A stretch of DNA of 64,000 nucleotides, from contig JAJDNF010000002.1 in the NCBI GenBank assembly GCA_022340805.1, forward strand, positions 1 to 64,000, given 5' to 3'. Below, one piece after another: positions 36,984 through 45,304 of the stretch. A program made the translations under genes and the position numbers. Source of the DNA: Chromatiaceae bacterium (GTDB lineage Bacteria > Pseudomonadota > Gammaproteobacteria > Chromatiales > Chromatiaceae). The first letter of the stretch is position 1; the number at the start of each line of letters is the position of its first letter. The notes under the pieces are model-generated. The model worked only from the letters and a program-made list of their open reading frames with translations. It ran no database searches and was not told the origin of the DNA.

Positions 36984-37072
36984 TTCCGAACCGCCAGAGG
37001 AACGCAGAAGACCATCCCGCTGAGCGGTGCTGGCCGAATGTTTTCCCGGGGTGATGGCTCAAGGGCAGGTGA
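36984..37072 (+). repeat. Dispersed intergenic repeat A, copy 7 (5' part)
   Basis: Only the left portion is recognisable: ccgCCAGAGGAACGCAGAAGA, then GTGCTGGCCGAATGTTTTCC and CGGGGTGATGGCTCAAGGGC. The GAATTC and GGGAATGCC blocks are missing. It follows the DUF1326 gene. The remaining bases up to the YaeQ stop (37073-37291) hold nothing recognisable. Confidence 0.6.
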
Positions 37073-37291
37073 GCTGCCGCCTGGCGACAGGAGCGGCCAG
37101 TCAACGCCAGGCACTACCGATCTGGATGCAGGGGTAACCGCAAGGTCCACTTCGCCACATAGAGGGCAATGTCGTCGATACGCGGCGCCCTCCGCACGCC
37201 GGGCCGGTCATCATCAACCTTCGGGCCGGCCCCCGCGAAACGGCCTGGGAGAACCTGCAGCTTGGTACCCGCTGGACCGCGGACAATATGC

Positions 37292-37828
37292 CTAGCGTAA
37301 TTGCTCGAGCATGAATTGAAGGCTGGTGCTCTCGTTTGAAAACCAGATCTCACCGTCTTGTACGGTGCATTGCAGATCCATATTGCGTTCGGCAAATGAT
37401 GCGAGTTGTTCACTGATGCCTTCGGGCAGCTTGAGCACCGACAGATGCGCGAAACGTTCGAGTTTTGCCGAAACCTGCTTCCACCAAACCCCCGCCGAAC
37501 GATGCTGGAAGCAATAGATTGTTACCCGGTCGGATCTGGAGCAACCTTTCTTGATCCGTTTTTCGTCCGGCTGTCCTATCTCAACCCAAAGAGTGATGTC
37601 GCCGCTGAGCGACCGTAGCCACAGGTCGGGTTCGTCATCCTGGCTGAGTCCGCGAGTAAAGCTCAAACGCTCATCGGCGTTGAGCGCGAACGCCAGCAGA
37701 CGCACCATCATGCGCTCGTCGGTTTCGGACGGATGGCGCGCGATGGTCAGATTATGGGTTTGGTAGTAACCGCGATCCAGGTCAGATATCTGGAGCACGC
37801 ATCGATAGATCGTCGAACTCAGCGCCAT
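37292..37828 (-). CDS. yaeQ: YaeQ family protein
   Basis: The 178-residue protein matches YaeQ throughout: MALSSTIYRCVLQISDLDRG at the start, HNLTIARHPSETDERMMVRL, LSFTRGLSQDDEPDLWLRS and LWVEIGQPDEKRIKKGCSRS. The D-E-P-D-L and E-x-G-x-P-x-E-K residues correspond to the PD-(D/E)XK-like nuclease fold proposed for YaeQ. E. coli YaeQ was linked to suppression of RfaH defects, but its true role is not known. Length is normal (about 180). The gene is isolated here. Confidence 0.95.
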   Translation of the reverse strand: MALSSTIYRCVLQISDLDRGYYQTHNLTIARHPSETDERMMVRLLAFALNADERLSFTRGLSQDDEPDLWLRSLSGDITLWVEIGQPDEKRIKKGCSRSDRVTIYCFQHRSAGVWWKQVSAKLERFAHLSVLKLPEGISEQLASFAERNMDLQCTVQDGEIWFSNESTSLQFMLEQLR

Positions 37829-38212
37829 GATTTGGCCTTGTCGTCTGGTTGTTATACCCGCGCCTGCCGCTCCGCCGGACCAGGTGACTCCCCAAGTGGC
37901 GATAGAAGCGGGTCAGGTATCGATATTCGCAGCGGTTCGCATTAAATACACGGTGTTTACCCGATCGATGTTAGCACCCGGTCGGCATGGCCGATTTGTA
38001 GTCGGGACTGACAGGTGGACCAATAGCAGACGGGAGACGGTTTGCTGGTGTCGATGGCCACCAAGCGACTCCGGAATGTGCAGGCGCGACATGAAAAATG
38101 CTGAGTGAAGCCGTTGTCGGCATCTTCGACAGTCCGGATTGCTGCCTTCCCGGCCCTTCCACGGGCGTAATAAACCGTCCGGCGCCAGCGTCATGGTCGA
38201 ACCATTGGCCGG
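37829..38212. other. Intergenic stretch upstream of a P-type ATPase scrap
   Basis: About 380 bases after the start of yaeQ. No domain is recognisable in any frame; short frames (37827-38108 plus, 37913-38194 minus) look random. It may hold decayed parts of the ATPase whose tail is preserved just downstream. Confidence 0.35.
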
Positions 38213-38317
38213 GGTGTTGGCCTGCTGCTGTCGCCGATGATCGCCGCCGTGGCGATGAGCTTCAGTTCGGTGTCAGTCATCGGCAATGCGTTGCGCTTGC
38301 GGCGTGCCGAATTCTAG
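38213..38317 (+). pseudogene. C-terminal remnant of a heavy-metal P-type ATPase (CopA-like)
   Basis: The plus strand encodes [20 protein letters not shown] followed by [14 protein letters not shown] and a TAG. This is the last membrane helix pair of copper/silver P1B-ATPases ([24 protein letters not shown]). Only 34 codons survive, and no upstream catalytic part was found. It shows that a CopA-type gene was once here on the plus strand. Confidence 0.6.
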
Positions 38318-38423
38318 CGGGGGCAGAGGCTCATGTTCGATGGATGCCGCTTCGGTCTTTGCGGGGCTTCATGTGGCTGTTCTGGATCCCGTTAATGGTG
38401 GTGACTGCCAGGGCCGTCACGGA

Positions 38424-38768
38424 TCAGAACACCAACACCTGATCCGCCGCAATGGTGCGCTCGGCAAGCTCTTGCATCGTGCTGCGTTGTGCCCCTTCGG
38501 TCAGCTCTTCGTCGCTGACCCCGCGCGCGTCCATGCAGGTGCCGCATAACAGCAGCTCACCTTTGCGTGCGATCGATTTCACCATGAGTTCGAGGTTGTA
38601 GTAGCCCTGGGGCACCTTCTGCCCGGCCTTGGCGCAAATGACCGCGTCCGCCATCAGGAAGACGCTGACCTCCACTCCCTTGCCAGTGAGGGCCTTGGCC
38701 AGGCGCAGGCCGTTGTAGCTGCGTTCTGTGCCGTAGGGCGGATCATTGAAAATCAGCAGGGTCTTCAT
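38424..38768 (-). CDS. DsrE/DsrF-like sulfur-relay protein
   Basis: The 114-residue protein starts at an ATG at 38768 with GGAG upstream. It has the DsrE fold: MKTLLIFNDPPYGTERSYNG, RLAKALTGKGVEVSVFLMAD, conserved cysteines in DAVICAKAGQ and LLLCGTCMDARG, and the C-terminal TIAADQVLVF. The Cys of the GTCMDARG motif is the likely persulfide carrier. It is the last gene of a probable minus-strand operon with the sterol-desaturase-like and VTT-rhodanese genes, 13 bases after the rhodanese stop. A role in intracellular sulfane-sulfur transfer is inferred from the family and context. Confidence 0.88.
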   Translation of the reverse strand: MKTLLIFNDPPYGTERSYNGLRLAKALTGKGVEVSVFLMADAVICAKAGQKVPQGYYNLELMVKSIARKGELLLCGTCMDARGVSDEELTEGAQRSTMQELAERTIAADQVLVF

Positions 38769-38781
38769 TCTGAGTGCTCCG

Positions 38782-39771
38782 TTAACTCGCGGGACTGCGC
38801 TGACTTGGCCAGCCATGTTCCAGCCAGGCGGTCATGCCACCCCGCACCACATGCACGTTGGCGAACCCGCGTTGGGTCAGCAGGGCCGCGGCCTTGGCAG
38901 AACGGCGATCGGTGCGGCAGACGATGGCGATGGCCCGTTCCGGGTCTTCGCCCAGTTCGTCCACCCGATCAGCCAGCTCTTCCAGCGGCAAGTTGCGGGC
39001 AACTGTCAGATGCCCCTGCTCGCCCACGAAGTCGGCGGCAGTGCGCACATCCATCACCAGCAGATCCTCGCCGGCATCCAGTCGCCGTTTGAGCTCCGTC
39101 ACCTCCAGCATCGGCCGCTCCCGCAGCTTGCTGACCAGGCGTGGAAGAATAGCGGCGGCAGCGAGCAAGGCGAGGGCGATCAGTCCTTTCTGGACCAGCC
39201 CCTCGCCACCCGCTACCGCCTCGCGTCCGGCATAGCCAAGGTAGGTATACGCGAGTGCCCCAGGCAGCATGCACACGAAGCTGGCAATCAGATAGTGCAG
39301 AAAGGGGATGCGCGTAAGCCCAAGGGCGTAGTTCAACAGGTTGAACGGAAACAGCGGGACCAGTCGTGTGAACGCGACAATGCGCCAGCCCTCGGCTTCC
39401 ACTCCCTTCACCAGCCGCTCGATCCGCCCCCGGGTGCCGCCTGCGAGCCTGGCTTGCACCCAGTCAGAGGCCAGGTAACGTGCCACCAGGAAAGCGAGCG
39501 CGGCACCCAGGGTTGCCCCGATCAGGTTATAGAGGGTGCCCCATAGCGGTCCGAACAGTGCGCCGCCGGTCAGGGTCAGCACCGACCCCGGCAGGAACAG
39601 GACGGTGGCGATCGCGTACAACGCCATGAACAGCAGCGGTCCCGCCGGTCCGGCGCCGGCGACCCATTCTTCGAGGGTGGCGACGTCGACCAGGTCCCGG
39701 TACGCGAAGGCCAGACCAATGGCGCCGATAAGCACCGCCGCCAGCAGGCCACGTTGGAGCGGCCTATTCAT
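38782..39771 (-). CDS. VTT (TVP38/DedA-like) membrane protein fused to a rhodanese domain
   Basis: The 329-residue protein has an N-terminal VTT/SNARE-associated membrane domain (about 1-205; LFLPGSVLTLTGGALFGPLW, GATLGAALAFLVARYL, RLVPLFPFNLLNYALGLTRI) and a C-terminal rhodanese domain (about 215-325) with LLVMDVRTAADFVGEQGHLT and the active cysteine in IAIVCRTDRRSAKAA. The rhodanese probably faces the cytoplasm. Its start overlaps the 3' end of the sterol-desaturase-like gene by 8 bases. The fusion couples membrane transport with sulfane-sulfur chemistry; moving sulfur species or sensing is a reasonable but unproven role. Confidence 0.9.
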   Translation of the reverse strand: MNRPLQRGLLAAVLIGAIGLAFAYRDLVDVATLEEWVAGAGPAGPLLFMALYAIATVLFLPGSVLTLTGGALFGPLWGTLYNLIGATLGAALAFLVARYLASDWVQARLAGGTRGRIERLVKGVEAEGWRIVAFTRLVPLFPFNLLNYALGLTRIPFLHYLIASFVCMLPGALAYTYLGYAGREAVAGGEGLVQKGLIALALLAAAAILPRLVSKLRERPMLEVTELKRRLDAGEDLLVMDVRTAADFVGEQGHLTVARNLPLEELADRVDELGEDPERAIAIVCRTDRRSAKAAALLTQRGFANVHVVRGGMTAWLEHGWPSQRSPAS

Positions 39772-40627
39772 CGCTGTGATCCGCGGCCGCCCACTGGCGT
39801 CGGTTGATCGCGTAGCCGGTGATCCTGCCGCGAAATGGCAGCGCCAGCATGCCGGGCAGCCAGCTCACCTCGCGGGGCTTGCGGTAGCCGTGAATACCGA
39901 TGGTCATGCCATCGTGCCCGCCGCGGGGTCGGTCGCGATAGGTGCCAAACAGCCGGTCCCAGCAGGACAGGTTGAATCCAAAGTTGGAGTTGGCCTCGTC
40001 ATCTTCCACAGAGTGGTGTACCCGGTGCATGTCCGGCGTGACGATCAGCCAACGCAGCCCCCGATCCAAGGCCTGCGGCAGGCGCACGTTGCCGTGGTTG
40101 AACATGGCCATACCATTGAGGATCACCTCGAACAGGATGACCGCTACCACAGGTGGCCCCAACACCATGATGGTCGCGAACTTGATGAGCATGGAGAGAA
40201 TGATCTCGATGGGATGGAAACGAGTCCCGGTCGTCAGATCGTAGTCCGGGTCCGCATGGTGTACCCGGTGCAGCCGCCATAATGCCGGTACCGCATGCAC
40301 CATCACGTGCTGCAGCCAAATCACAAAATCCAACGCGATCACCGCAACCGGGACGGAAAGCCAGGTGGGGGCCCGGAGGTAATTGAGCAGCCCCCAGTCC
40401 TGGTCCGCGGCGAAGGCCGCCATACCTACTGCGGCTGCGGGAAACAGCAACCTCAACACAACGGTATTGAAGGCCACGAGTCCGAGGTTGTTTGCCCAGC
40501 GCACGGTCTTGGAGACCGTCAGCGCACGGCGCGGGGACAACATCTCCCACACGGCCATGATGGCGAAGATGCCGAGAAAGAAACTGAGGCGGATTGTGGC
40601 CTCGTGGGCCTGTACGAACGTGTCCAA
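39764..40627 (-). CDS. Sterol desaturase/fatty acid hydroxylase superfamily membrane protein
   Basis: The 287-residue protein has four or more membrane helices and the eight-histidine pattern of the family: HVMVH, WRLHRVHHADPDYDLTTGTR and later MFNHGNV and TPDMHRVHHSVEDDEANSNF. These bind a di-iron centre that hydroxylates or desaturates lipids. The start is a TTG at 40625-40627 with AGAGG upstream; no suitable ATG precedes the first helix. It begins an operon with the VTT-rhodanese and DsrE genes, divergent from an ArsR-rhodanese regulator. The substrate is unknown. Confidence 0.88.
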   Translation of the reverse strand: MDTFVQAHEATIRLSFFLGIFAIMAVWEMLSPRRALTVSKTVRWANNLGLVAFNTVVLRLLFPAAAVGMAAFAADQDWGLLNYLRAPTWLSVPVAVIALDFVIWLQHVMVHAVPALWRLHRVHHADPDYDLTTGTRFHPIEIILSMLIKFATIMVLGPPVVAVILFEVILNGMAMFNHGNVRLPQALDRGLRWLIVTPDMHRVHHSVEDDEANSNFGFNLSCWDRLFGTYRDRPRGGHDGMTIGIHGYRKPREVSWLPGMLALPFRGRITGYAINRRQWAAADHSDE

Positions 40628-40697
40628 CTGCTTGATCCTCTCTCCGTCAGCCCGATGCCGCTGCGGCGGCTATACTGCCCTGAATCGAGCTTTGGTT

Positions 40698-40724
40698 ATT
40701 CAACCGCTTGGTTGAATGTATAAT
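40698..40724 (+). promoter_or_regulatory. Palindromic operator and -10 element upstream of the ArsR-rhodanese gene
   Basis: ATTCAACC (40698-40705), four bases, then GGTTGAAT (40710-40717) form a perfect palindrome. One base later TATAAT (40719-40724) is a consensus -10 box, 12 bases before the ATG at 40736. The palindrome overlaps the expected -35 region, as expected for an ArsR-family repressor site, so the regulator may control itself and the divergent operon. It is similar in style to the ATTC...GAAT sites of the persulfide sensors SqrR/BigR but with wider spacing. Confidence 0.65.
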
Positions 40725-40735
40725 CCGGACCCGAG

Positions 40736-41404
40736 ATGATGTCAAGGATCGCAGACCCCAAACAGGCCCTGTTCGAGCAGCTGGCGCTGATCGCGCGCGC
40801 GCTGGGCAGTGCCGCACGTCTCGAACTGCTCGACTTCCTGGCGCAGGGTGAGCGCAGTGTCGAGGGACTTGCCCAGGCGGCAAACCTGTCCGTGGCGAAT
40901 ACCTCGAAACACCTGCAGCAGCTCAAATCCACGGGTCTCGTGGAGGCAAGCCGTGATGGCAAACATATCCGGTATCGTCTGTCGGATGACCGCGTGCTCG
41001 ACGCAATCCGTGATCTGCGGACCCTGGCCGAGGCCCATCTCGACCAGGTGGGGGATCTGGTTTCCAGCTACCTGCGCAGTCGAGATGCGCTGGAGCCGGT
41101 GCCGGCTACCGAATTGTTGGAGCGGGCACGCCAGGGTCTGGTGACTGTGATCGACGTGCGTCCACCGGAGGAATATGCGCAAGGACACATCGCGGGCGCA
41201 CTGAATGTTCCGCTGGACAGGCTGAAGCGGCAGCTGAAGGATCTGCCCCGCGACCGGGAAATCGTCGCTTACTGTCGGGGGCCCTGGTGTGTGCTGTCGT
41301 ACGAGGCCGTAGCGCGGCTGCGTAAAGCGGGCATAGACGCACGGCGCCTGGATGACGGTCTTCCTGAATGGCGACGGGCCGGACTGCCGATCGAGCATTC
41401 ATGA
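40736..41404 (+). CDS. ArsR-family regulator fused to a rhodanese domain
   Basis: The 222-residue protein has an N-terminal winged helix (about 10-90; ALGSAARLELLDFLAQGERS, LAQAANLSVANTSKHLQQLK, GLVEASRDGKHIRYRL) and a C-terminal rhodanese domain (about 120-218; TVIDVRPPEEYAQGHIAGAL and the cysteine loop IVAYCRGPWCVLSYEA). The loop C-R-G-P-W-C carries the persulfide-forming cysteine. Such ArsR-rhodanese fusions are candidate sensors of sulfane sulfur. A palindromic operator and a -10 box lie directly upstream, and the divergent operon encodes another rhodanese and a DsrE protein, so the effector is probably a reactive sulfur species. This is inferred, not shown. Confidence 0.92.
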   Translation: MMSRIADPKQALFEQLALIARALGSAARLELLDFLAQGERSVEGLAQAANLSVANTSKHLQQLKSTGLVEASRDGKHIRYRLSDDRVLDAIRDLRTLAEAHLDQVGDLVSSYLRSRDALEPVPATELLERARQGLVTVIDVRPPEEYAQGHIAGALNVPLDRLKRQLKDLPRDREIVAYCRGPWCVLSYEAVARLRKAGIDARRLDDGLPEWRRAGLPIEHS

Positions 41405-41614
41405 GAATGTCGGGACTGACCGGAACGGGTCCGTGCCAGGCGTATTATAGCTGCCGGCGAGATCGCCGACCGTCCCTGTTCATGCCAGCGCAAGCGCTGG
41501 TGAAATGCCGCAAAACCACCCCGGGCGGCGGTCCTGGCCTTTGGTCCCGCTGATGCGTGACCCCAGGGACACCTGCGAAAAGGCCGAAAACGGGCGGGGA
41601 GATGCGCCATCGGA

Positions 41615-41720
41615 GCCCGCACAAAGTACCGCCAGGGGTTCAAACGACAGGCCGTGCGGCCGCTTGGCCGCGAGCGCGGCACGATCATGCAGATCGCTTC
41701 GAGAGGCCGGTTGGCAAGCC
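41615..41720 (+). pseudogene. Transposase OrfA-like helix-turn-helix scrap
   Basis: The plus strand reads ARTKYRQGFKRQAVRPLGRE followed by RGTIMQIA, matching the start of IS3-type OrfA proteins (KY...FK-x-QAV-x-L-x-RERG-x-x-x-x-QIA). Homology is lost after about 35 residues. The rest of 41405-41919 contains no recognisable gene; a GGGCGTGGG/GTTCCGAC-rich stretch precedes the glycosyltransferase start. Confidence 0.4.
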
Positions 41721-41919
41721 CCCTGGAGGCATCGCGATACTTTGAAAAACTGGAAAAAGGGTTATCATACGGGCCATTCCTCAGACTTCGCCAAACCTTG
41801 CGCCGGTCAACGGGGGCGTGGGTTCCGACAACGGGCTCCCGCACCGCGCGGTACCCCGAACCCCCCGGCGACTGTGCCGCGTTTCCGAAAGCATGCAACG
41901 TTAGAACGGTTGGCTCGCG

Positions 41920-42657
41920 ATGCAAGATCTCTCTGTCGTTGTTCCTGTGCTGAACGAGGCCGGCAATATCGAGCCGCTGCTGGCCGAGATCGATCGAGCG
42001 CTGCAGGGAAAATACGACTTCGAGGTGCTGTACATCGACGACGGCAGTCGTGACGGTACCGCGGATGAGTTGCTGGCCGCGCGCTCCAAGCATGCGCAGC
42101 TGCGCGTGATCACGCATCATCGGACCTGCGGTCAGAGTGCCGCGTTACGCACCGGTGTGAACGCTGCCCGCGGGCGATGGATTGCGACGCTGGATGGCGA
42201 TGGCCAGAACGACCCGAGCGATATTCCCCGCTTGTTGGAGGTCGCCGCCGACGCCGCGTCCGCCGGCCGGCTGGTGCTCGCGGCCGGCTATCGCAAGATG
42301 CGCCGCGACTCCTCCATCAAGCGCGTGTCCTCCCGCGTGGCGAATGCGGTGCGCAGCCGGCTGCTCAGTGACGCCACCCCCGACACCGGCTGCGGATTGA
42401 AGGTGTTCGCACGCGACGCGTTCCTTGCGCTGCCATATTTCGACCATATGCATCGTTTCCTGCCCGCCCTGATGCAGCGGGCCGGCGGCGAGGTCGTTTC
42501 GGTGGAGGTCAATCACCGCCATCGCCAGCGCGGCAGCTCCAAGTACGGCACGCTGGATCGACTCGTTGTCGGCGTCGTGGATCTGCTCGGTGTGATGTGG
42601 CTGAAACGGCGTGCCTGCATCCCCGAGGCGACAGAGGCCAGCGATGCACTGGAGTGA
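41920..42657 (+). CDS. GT2 glycosyltransferase (polyprenyl-phosphate sugar type)
   Basis: The 245-residue protein is a GT-A family 2 enzyme: LSVVVPVLNEAGNIEPLLAE, LYIDDGSRDGTADEL, and the DXD-like ATLDGDGQNDPSDIPRL. It ends in GSSKYGTLDRLVVGVVDLLG, as in dolichol/undecaprenyl-phosphate mannose or glucose synthases, without the extra C-terminal membrane helices. It overlaps the next gene by 14 bases; the third gene overlaps the second by 4 bases, so the three form an operon. It probably makes a polyprenyl-phosphate sugar donor used by the downstream ArnT-like transferase. Confidence 0.9.
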   Translation: MQDLSVVVPVLNEAGNIEPLLAEIDRALQGKYDFEVLYIDDGSRDGTADELLAARSKHAQLRVITHHRTCGQSAALRTGVNAARGRWIATLDGDGQNDPSDIPRLLEVAADAASAGRLVLAAGYRKMRRDSSIKRVSSRVANAVRSRLLSDATPDTGCGLKVFARDAFLALPYFDHMHRFLPALMQRAGGEVVSVEVNHRHRQRGSSKYGTLDRLVVGVVDLLGVMWLKRRACIPEATEASDALE

Positions 42658-43294
42658 CATGATCTGGCTGGCGGCGGGGTTTACCGCGCAGGGGTTCTTC
42701 TCGGCGCGCTTTCTGGCGCAATGGATATTGAGCGAACGCGCCGGACGCAGCCTGCTGCCGGTGCATTTCTGGTATCTGAGCGTGGCCGGGTCCGTGTTGC
42801 TGCTGGCCTATGCCGTGTATCGGCGCGACCCTGTCATTGCGGCAGGGCAGGTGGTCGGTCTCGGTATCTACCTGCGCAATCTGCAATTCATCCGCCTCGA
42901 GCGCAAGGGCGACATGGCGAGGCGCTGGTCCCTGCTCTGGTTGGGGCTGGTTGCCGCGGCGGCCGTCGCCGGCTATCACCTCGGTCCCGATTCGGCGATG
43001 CGCAAGTTGCTGCTGGATGATTTCTGGACGGTATTCGGTTTTGTCGGACAGGCGATATTCACCGGACGATTCGTCGTGCAGTGGTGGGCCACCGAGCGGG
43101 CGCGACGCAGCATAGTCCCGCGCGCCTTCTGGTACCTGAGCATCCTCGGCAGCCTGATGCTGCTCGCGTACGCGATCGCGATGCTCGATCCGGTCATCAT
43201 CCTCGGCCAGTCTCTGGGTCTGGTCGTGTACACGCGAAACCTGATCCTGCTGCGTCGCGCCGCGGCACAGCAGGCAACGCTGTCTGCGATATGA
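42644..43294 (+). CDS. Membrane protein with two lipid-A-disaccharide-synthase N-terminal (LAB-N) domains
   Basis: The 216-residue protein contains two similar repeats of the LAB-N domain. The first has WLAAGFTAQGFFSARFLAQW, LLPVHFWYLSVAGSVLLLAY, DPVIAAGQVVGLGIYLRNLQ. The second has FGFVGQAIFTGRFVVQWWAT, IVPRAFWYLSILGSLMLLAY, DPVIILGQSLGLVVYTRNLI. The second matches the first in the same order, a clear internal duplication. LAB-N is otherwise found at the start of some LpxB proteins and beside lipid-linked glycosyltransferases. The ATG at 42644 has GAGG upstream and lies within the previous gene. It may position a lipid-linked sugar at the membrane. Confidence 0.85.
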   Translation: MHWSDMIWLAAGFTAQGFFSARFLAQWILSERAGRSLLPVHFWYLSVAGSVLLLAYAVYRRDPVIAAGQVVGLGIYLRNLQFIRLERKGDMARRWSLLWLGLVAAAAVAGYHLGPDSAMRKLLLDDFWTVFGFVGQAIFTGRFVVQWWATERARRSIVPRAFWYLSILGSLMLLAYAIAMLDPVIILGQSLGLVVYTRNLILLRRAAAQQATLSAI

Positions 43295-44880
43295 AGGTAT
43301 TCGACCGCCCCTGGTTCGCGCTGTTGGCGATCTTTGGTGCCTGGCTGCTGCTGGTCCTGCTGGCGCTGCTGAGTCGCCATGTGCTCACGGTCGATGAAAC
43401 CCGCTACCTGAGTGTCGCCTGGGAGATGTGGGCTCGCGGCGACTGGCTTGTGCCGCATCTAAATGGAGAGGCCTATCACCACAAGCCCCCGCTGCTTTTC
43501 TGGCTGATCAACCTGATGTGGAAGCTGTTTGGTGTCGGCGAGGCGGCGGCGCGCCTGGTGCCCGCAGGCGCCGGGCTCGCCGGGGCACTGCTTGCCATGC
43601 CGCTGGCGGCCCAGCTGTGGCCGCGCCAGGGGCGTATCGCGGCGCTCGCTGCCTGGCTGCTGTTTACCACCATGTTGTGGACCTTCTGGACCACGGCAAT
43701 GATGTTCGACCTGTTGATCGCGGTATGCGCCGAATTGGCCCTGCTGGGCATATTGCTGGCGTGGCGTGGACGGCCGCTGATCGGCTGGCTGACGGCGGGC
43801 CTCGGCATCGGCCTGGGTGTGCTGGCCAAGGGGCCGGTCATTCTCGTCTACGTCCTGCCGGCGGCGCTGTTGGCGCCCTGGTGGATGACCGAGCAGCGTC
43901 CTGCCTCCTGGCGGGCCTGGTACAGCGGCGTGTTGGCCGCGCTGCTGCTGGGATCCGCGATCGGCCTGAGCTGGGCCCTGCCTGCCGCGGCGGCCGGTGG
44001 GGAAGTCTATGCGAACCACCTGCTCTTCGGTCAGACGACCGGCCGCGTGGTCGATTCGTTCGCCCATCGACATCCGTTCTGGTGGTACCTGCCGCTGCTA
44101 CCCCTGTTGTTCTTCCCCTGGAGTGTCTGGGCCCCGCTGTGGCGCAGCGTGCGCGAACGCTGGCGGCAGGGCTGGGAGAGCGGTGAACGCCTCGCGCTGT
44201 TGAGCGCGGCTATCGGCCTGCTGGTGTTCAGCCTGATCAGCGGCAAGCAGGTGCACTATCTGCTGCCACTGTTTCCTGTGCTGGCGCTGTTCGCTGCGCG
44301 CGCCCTGGCGGCGCAGCCCGGGCGCGCGCTAAAGGTCTGGGAGATCGCCCTGCCGGTGGCGCCGCTGCTGCTGATCGGCCTTGGGCTGATCGTGTTGCCG
44401 TACACGAGCGCCGCGCATGGGCACGCGGTCTGGATCGCGGAACTTTCTCCGCTGGTCGGGGTGCCGGTGGTGGTCGCGATGATCCTGGCGACGCTGCCGG
44501 TGCGGCGGTTGCCGGTTGCTGTCTGGCCGGGGATCGTGTCGCTGTGTTTCATCTGGGCAAGCTATCCTTCCGCGATCCGCGAGGTGGCAAGGAACTACGA
44601 TGTCACGGCCGTTGGCGCACTGATTGGCGAACAGCAGCGCAATGGGCGCCCGATCGCGTTCCTCGGGGGGTATCTGGGCGAATTCCATTTTGCAGGCCGC
44701 CTCACCCAGCCGATCGAAGAGGTGGATAACCAGTCGCTCGGCGCATGGGCCGCCGCCCATCCGAACGGCCTGCTGGTCGACCGCCCCGAGCAGCGCCCGA
44801 GCGGCGATGATGCCGCCGTGCTTTACGCGCAGCCTTATCGCTCCAGTTTCCTGGTGCTGCGAGACGCGGCCCCACGCTGA
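43291..44880 (+). CDS. GT39/ArnT-like integral membrane glycosyltransferase
   Basis: The 529-residue protein has about 12 membrane helices and the ArnT/PMT-type first periplasmic loop (LTVDETRYLSVAWEMWARGD; GEAYHHKPPLLFWLINLMWK) with an acidic residue (D-E) of the catalytic site. Later come GLGVLAKGPVILVYVLPAAL and FAHRHPFWWYLPLLPLLFFP. ArnT-like enzymes move a sugar from undecaprenyl phosphate to lipid A or protein at the periplasmic face. It overlaps the LAB-N gene by 4 bases (ATGA). The likely target is lipid A, given the LAB-N partner. The C-terminal soluble part (about 440-529) is normal. Confidence 0.88.
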   Translation: MKVFDRPWFALLAIFGAWLLLVLLALLSRHVLTVDETRYLSVAWEMWARGDWLVPHLNGEAYHHKPPLLFWLINLMWKLFGVGEAAARLVPAGAGLAGALLAMPLAAQLWPRQGRIAALAAWLLFTTMLWTFWTTAMMFDLLIAVCAELALLGILLAWRGRPLIGWLTAGLGIGLGVLAKGPVILVYVLPAALLAPWWMTEQRPASWRAWYSGVLAALLLGSAIGLSWALPAAAAGGEVYANHLLFGQTTGRVVDSFAHRHPFWWYLPLLPLLFFPWSVWAPLWRSVRERWRQGWESGERLALLSAAIGLLVFSLISGKQVHYLLPLFPVLALFAARALAAQPGRALKVWEIALPVAPLLLIGLGLIVLPYTSAAHGHAVWIAELSPLVGVPVVVAMILATLPVRRLPVAVWPGIVSLCFIWASYPSAIREVARNYDVTAVGALIGEQQRNGRPIAFLGGYLGEFHFAGRLTQPIEEVDNQSLGAWAAAHPNGLLVDRPEQRPSGDDAAVLYAQPYRSSFLVLRDAAPR

Positions 44881-45304
44881 CTGTGTCGATCTTGGGAATG
44901 TATCGGGGCCACGCAATATAGCCGCGTGGTTGCTGTCCTAATGACCGGCTCGTGCATTTCATCTCGTGCGGGCCGGCCGGCCAGGGAATGGTATTCGGGC
45001 GCCGGTATCCGCTGGCCGGCTTCCTCGGTGCACGCATCGGGCGCCTGCTGACAGCATCAAGTGTTCCGATCTTCGCGCAATCCGGTCGTTGGCACTGATT
45101 CCGCCCCACGGGCAGGGGTGCAGTGAGACAGCCTGCCGATGCCTTGTGCTATTTTTCTACTTTATAACGATAAATCGCACGGCACTCGTGCAGCTTTTCC
45201 GTTTCGCGGAACGTCGCCGATGCGGCCTTTCTCTTGCTTCGTATGCGAGGGAACTGCGCTGGCGACCAGCCCGAACCTGGCTCCAGTAGAGGAGGTCCGC
45301 CGCC
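44881..45304. other. Intergenic stretch before the coiled-coil gene
   Basis: No gene is recognisable in these 424 bases. A short AT-rich patch near 45145-45175 (ATTTTTCTACTTTATAACGA) stands out in the GC-rich context and contains TATAAC, a plausible -10 element for the gene at 45305. The ribosome-binding site GAGGAGG is at the right end. Confidence 0.35.
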
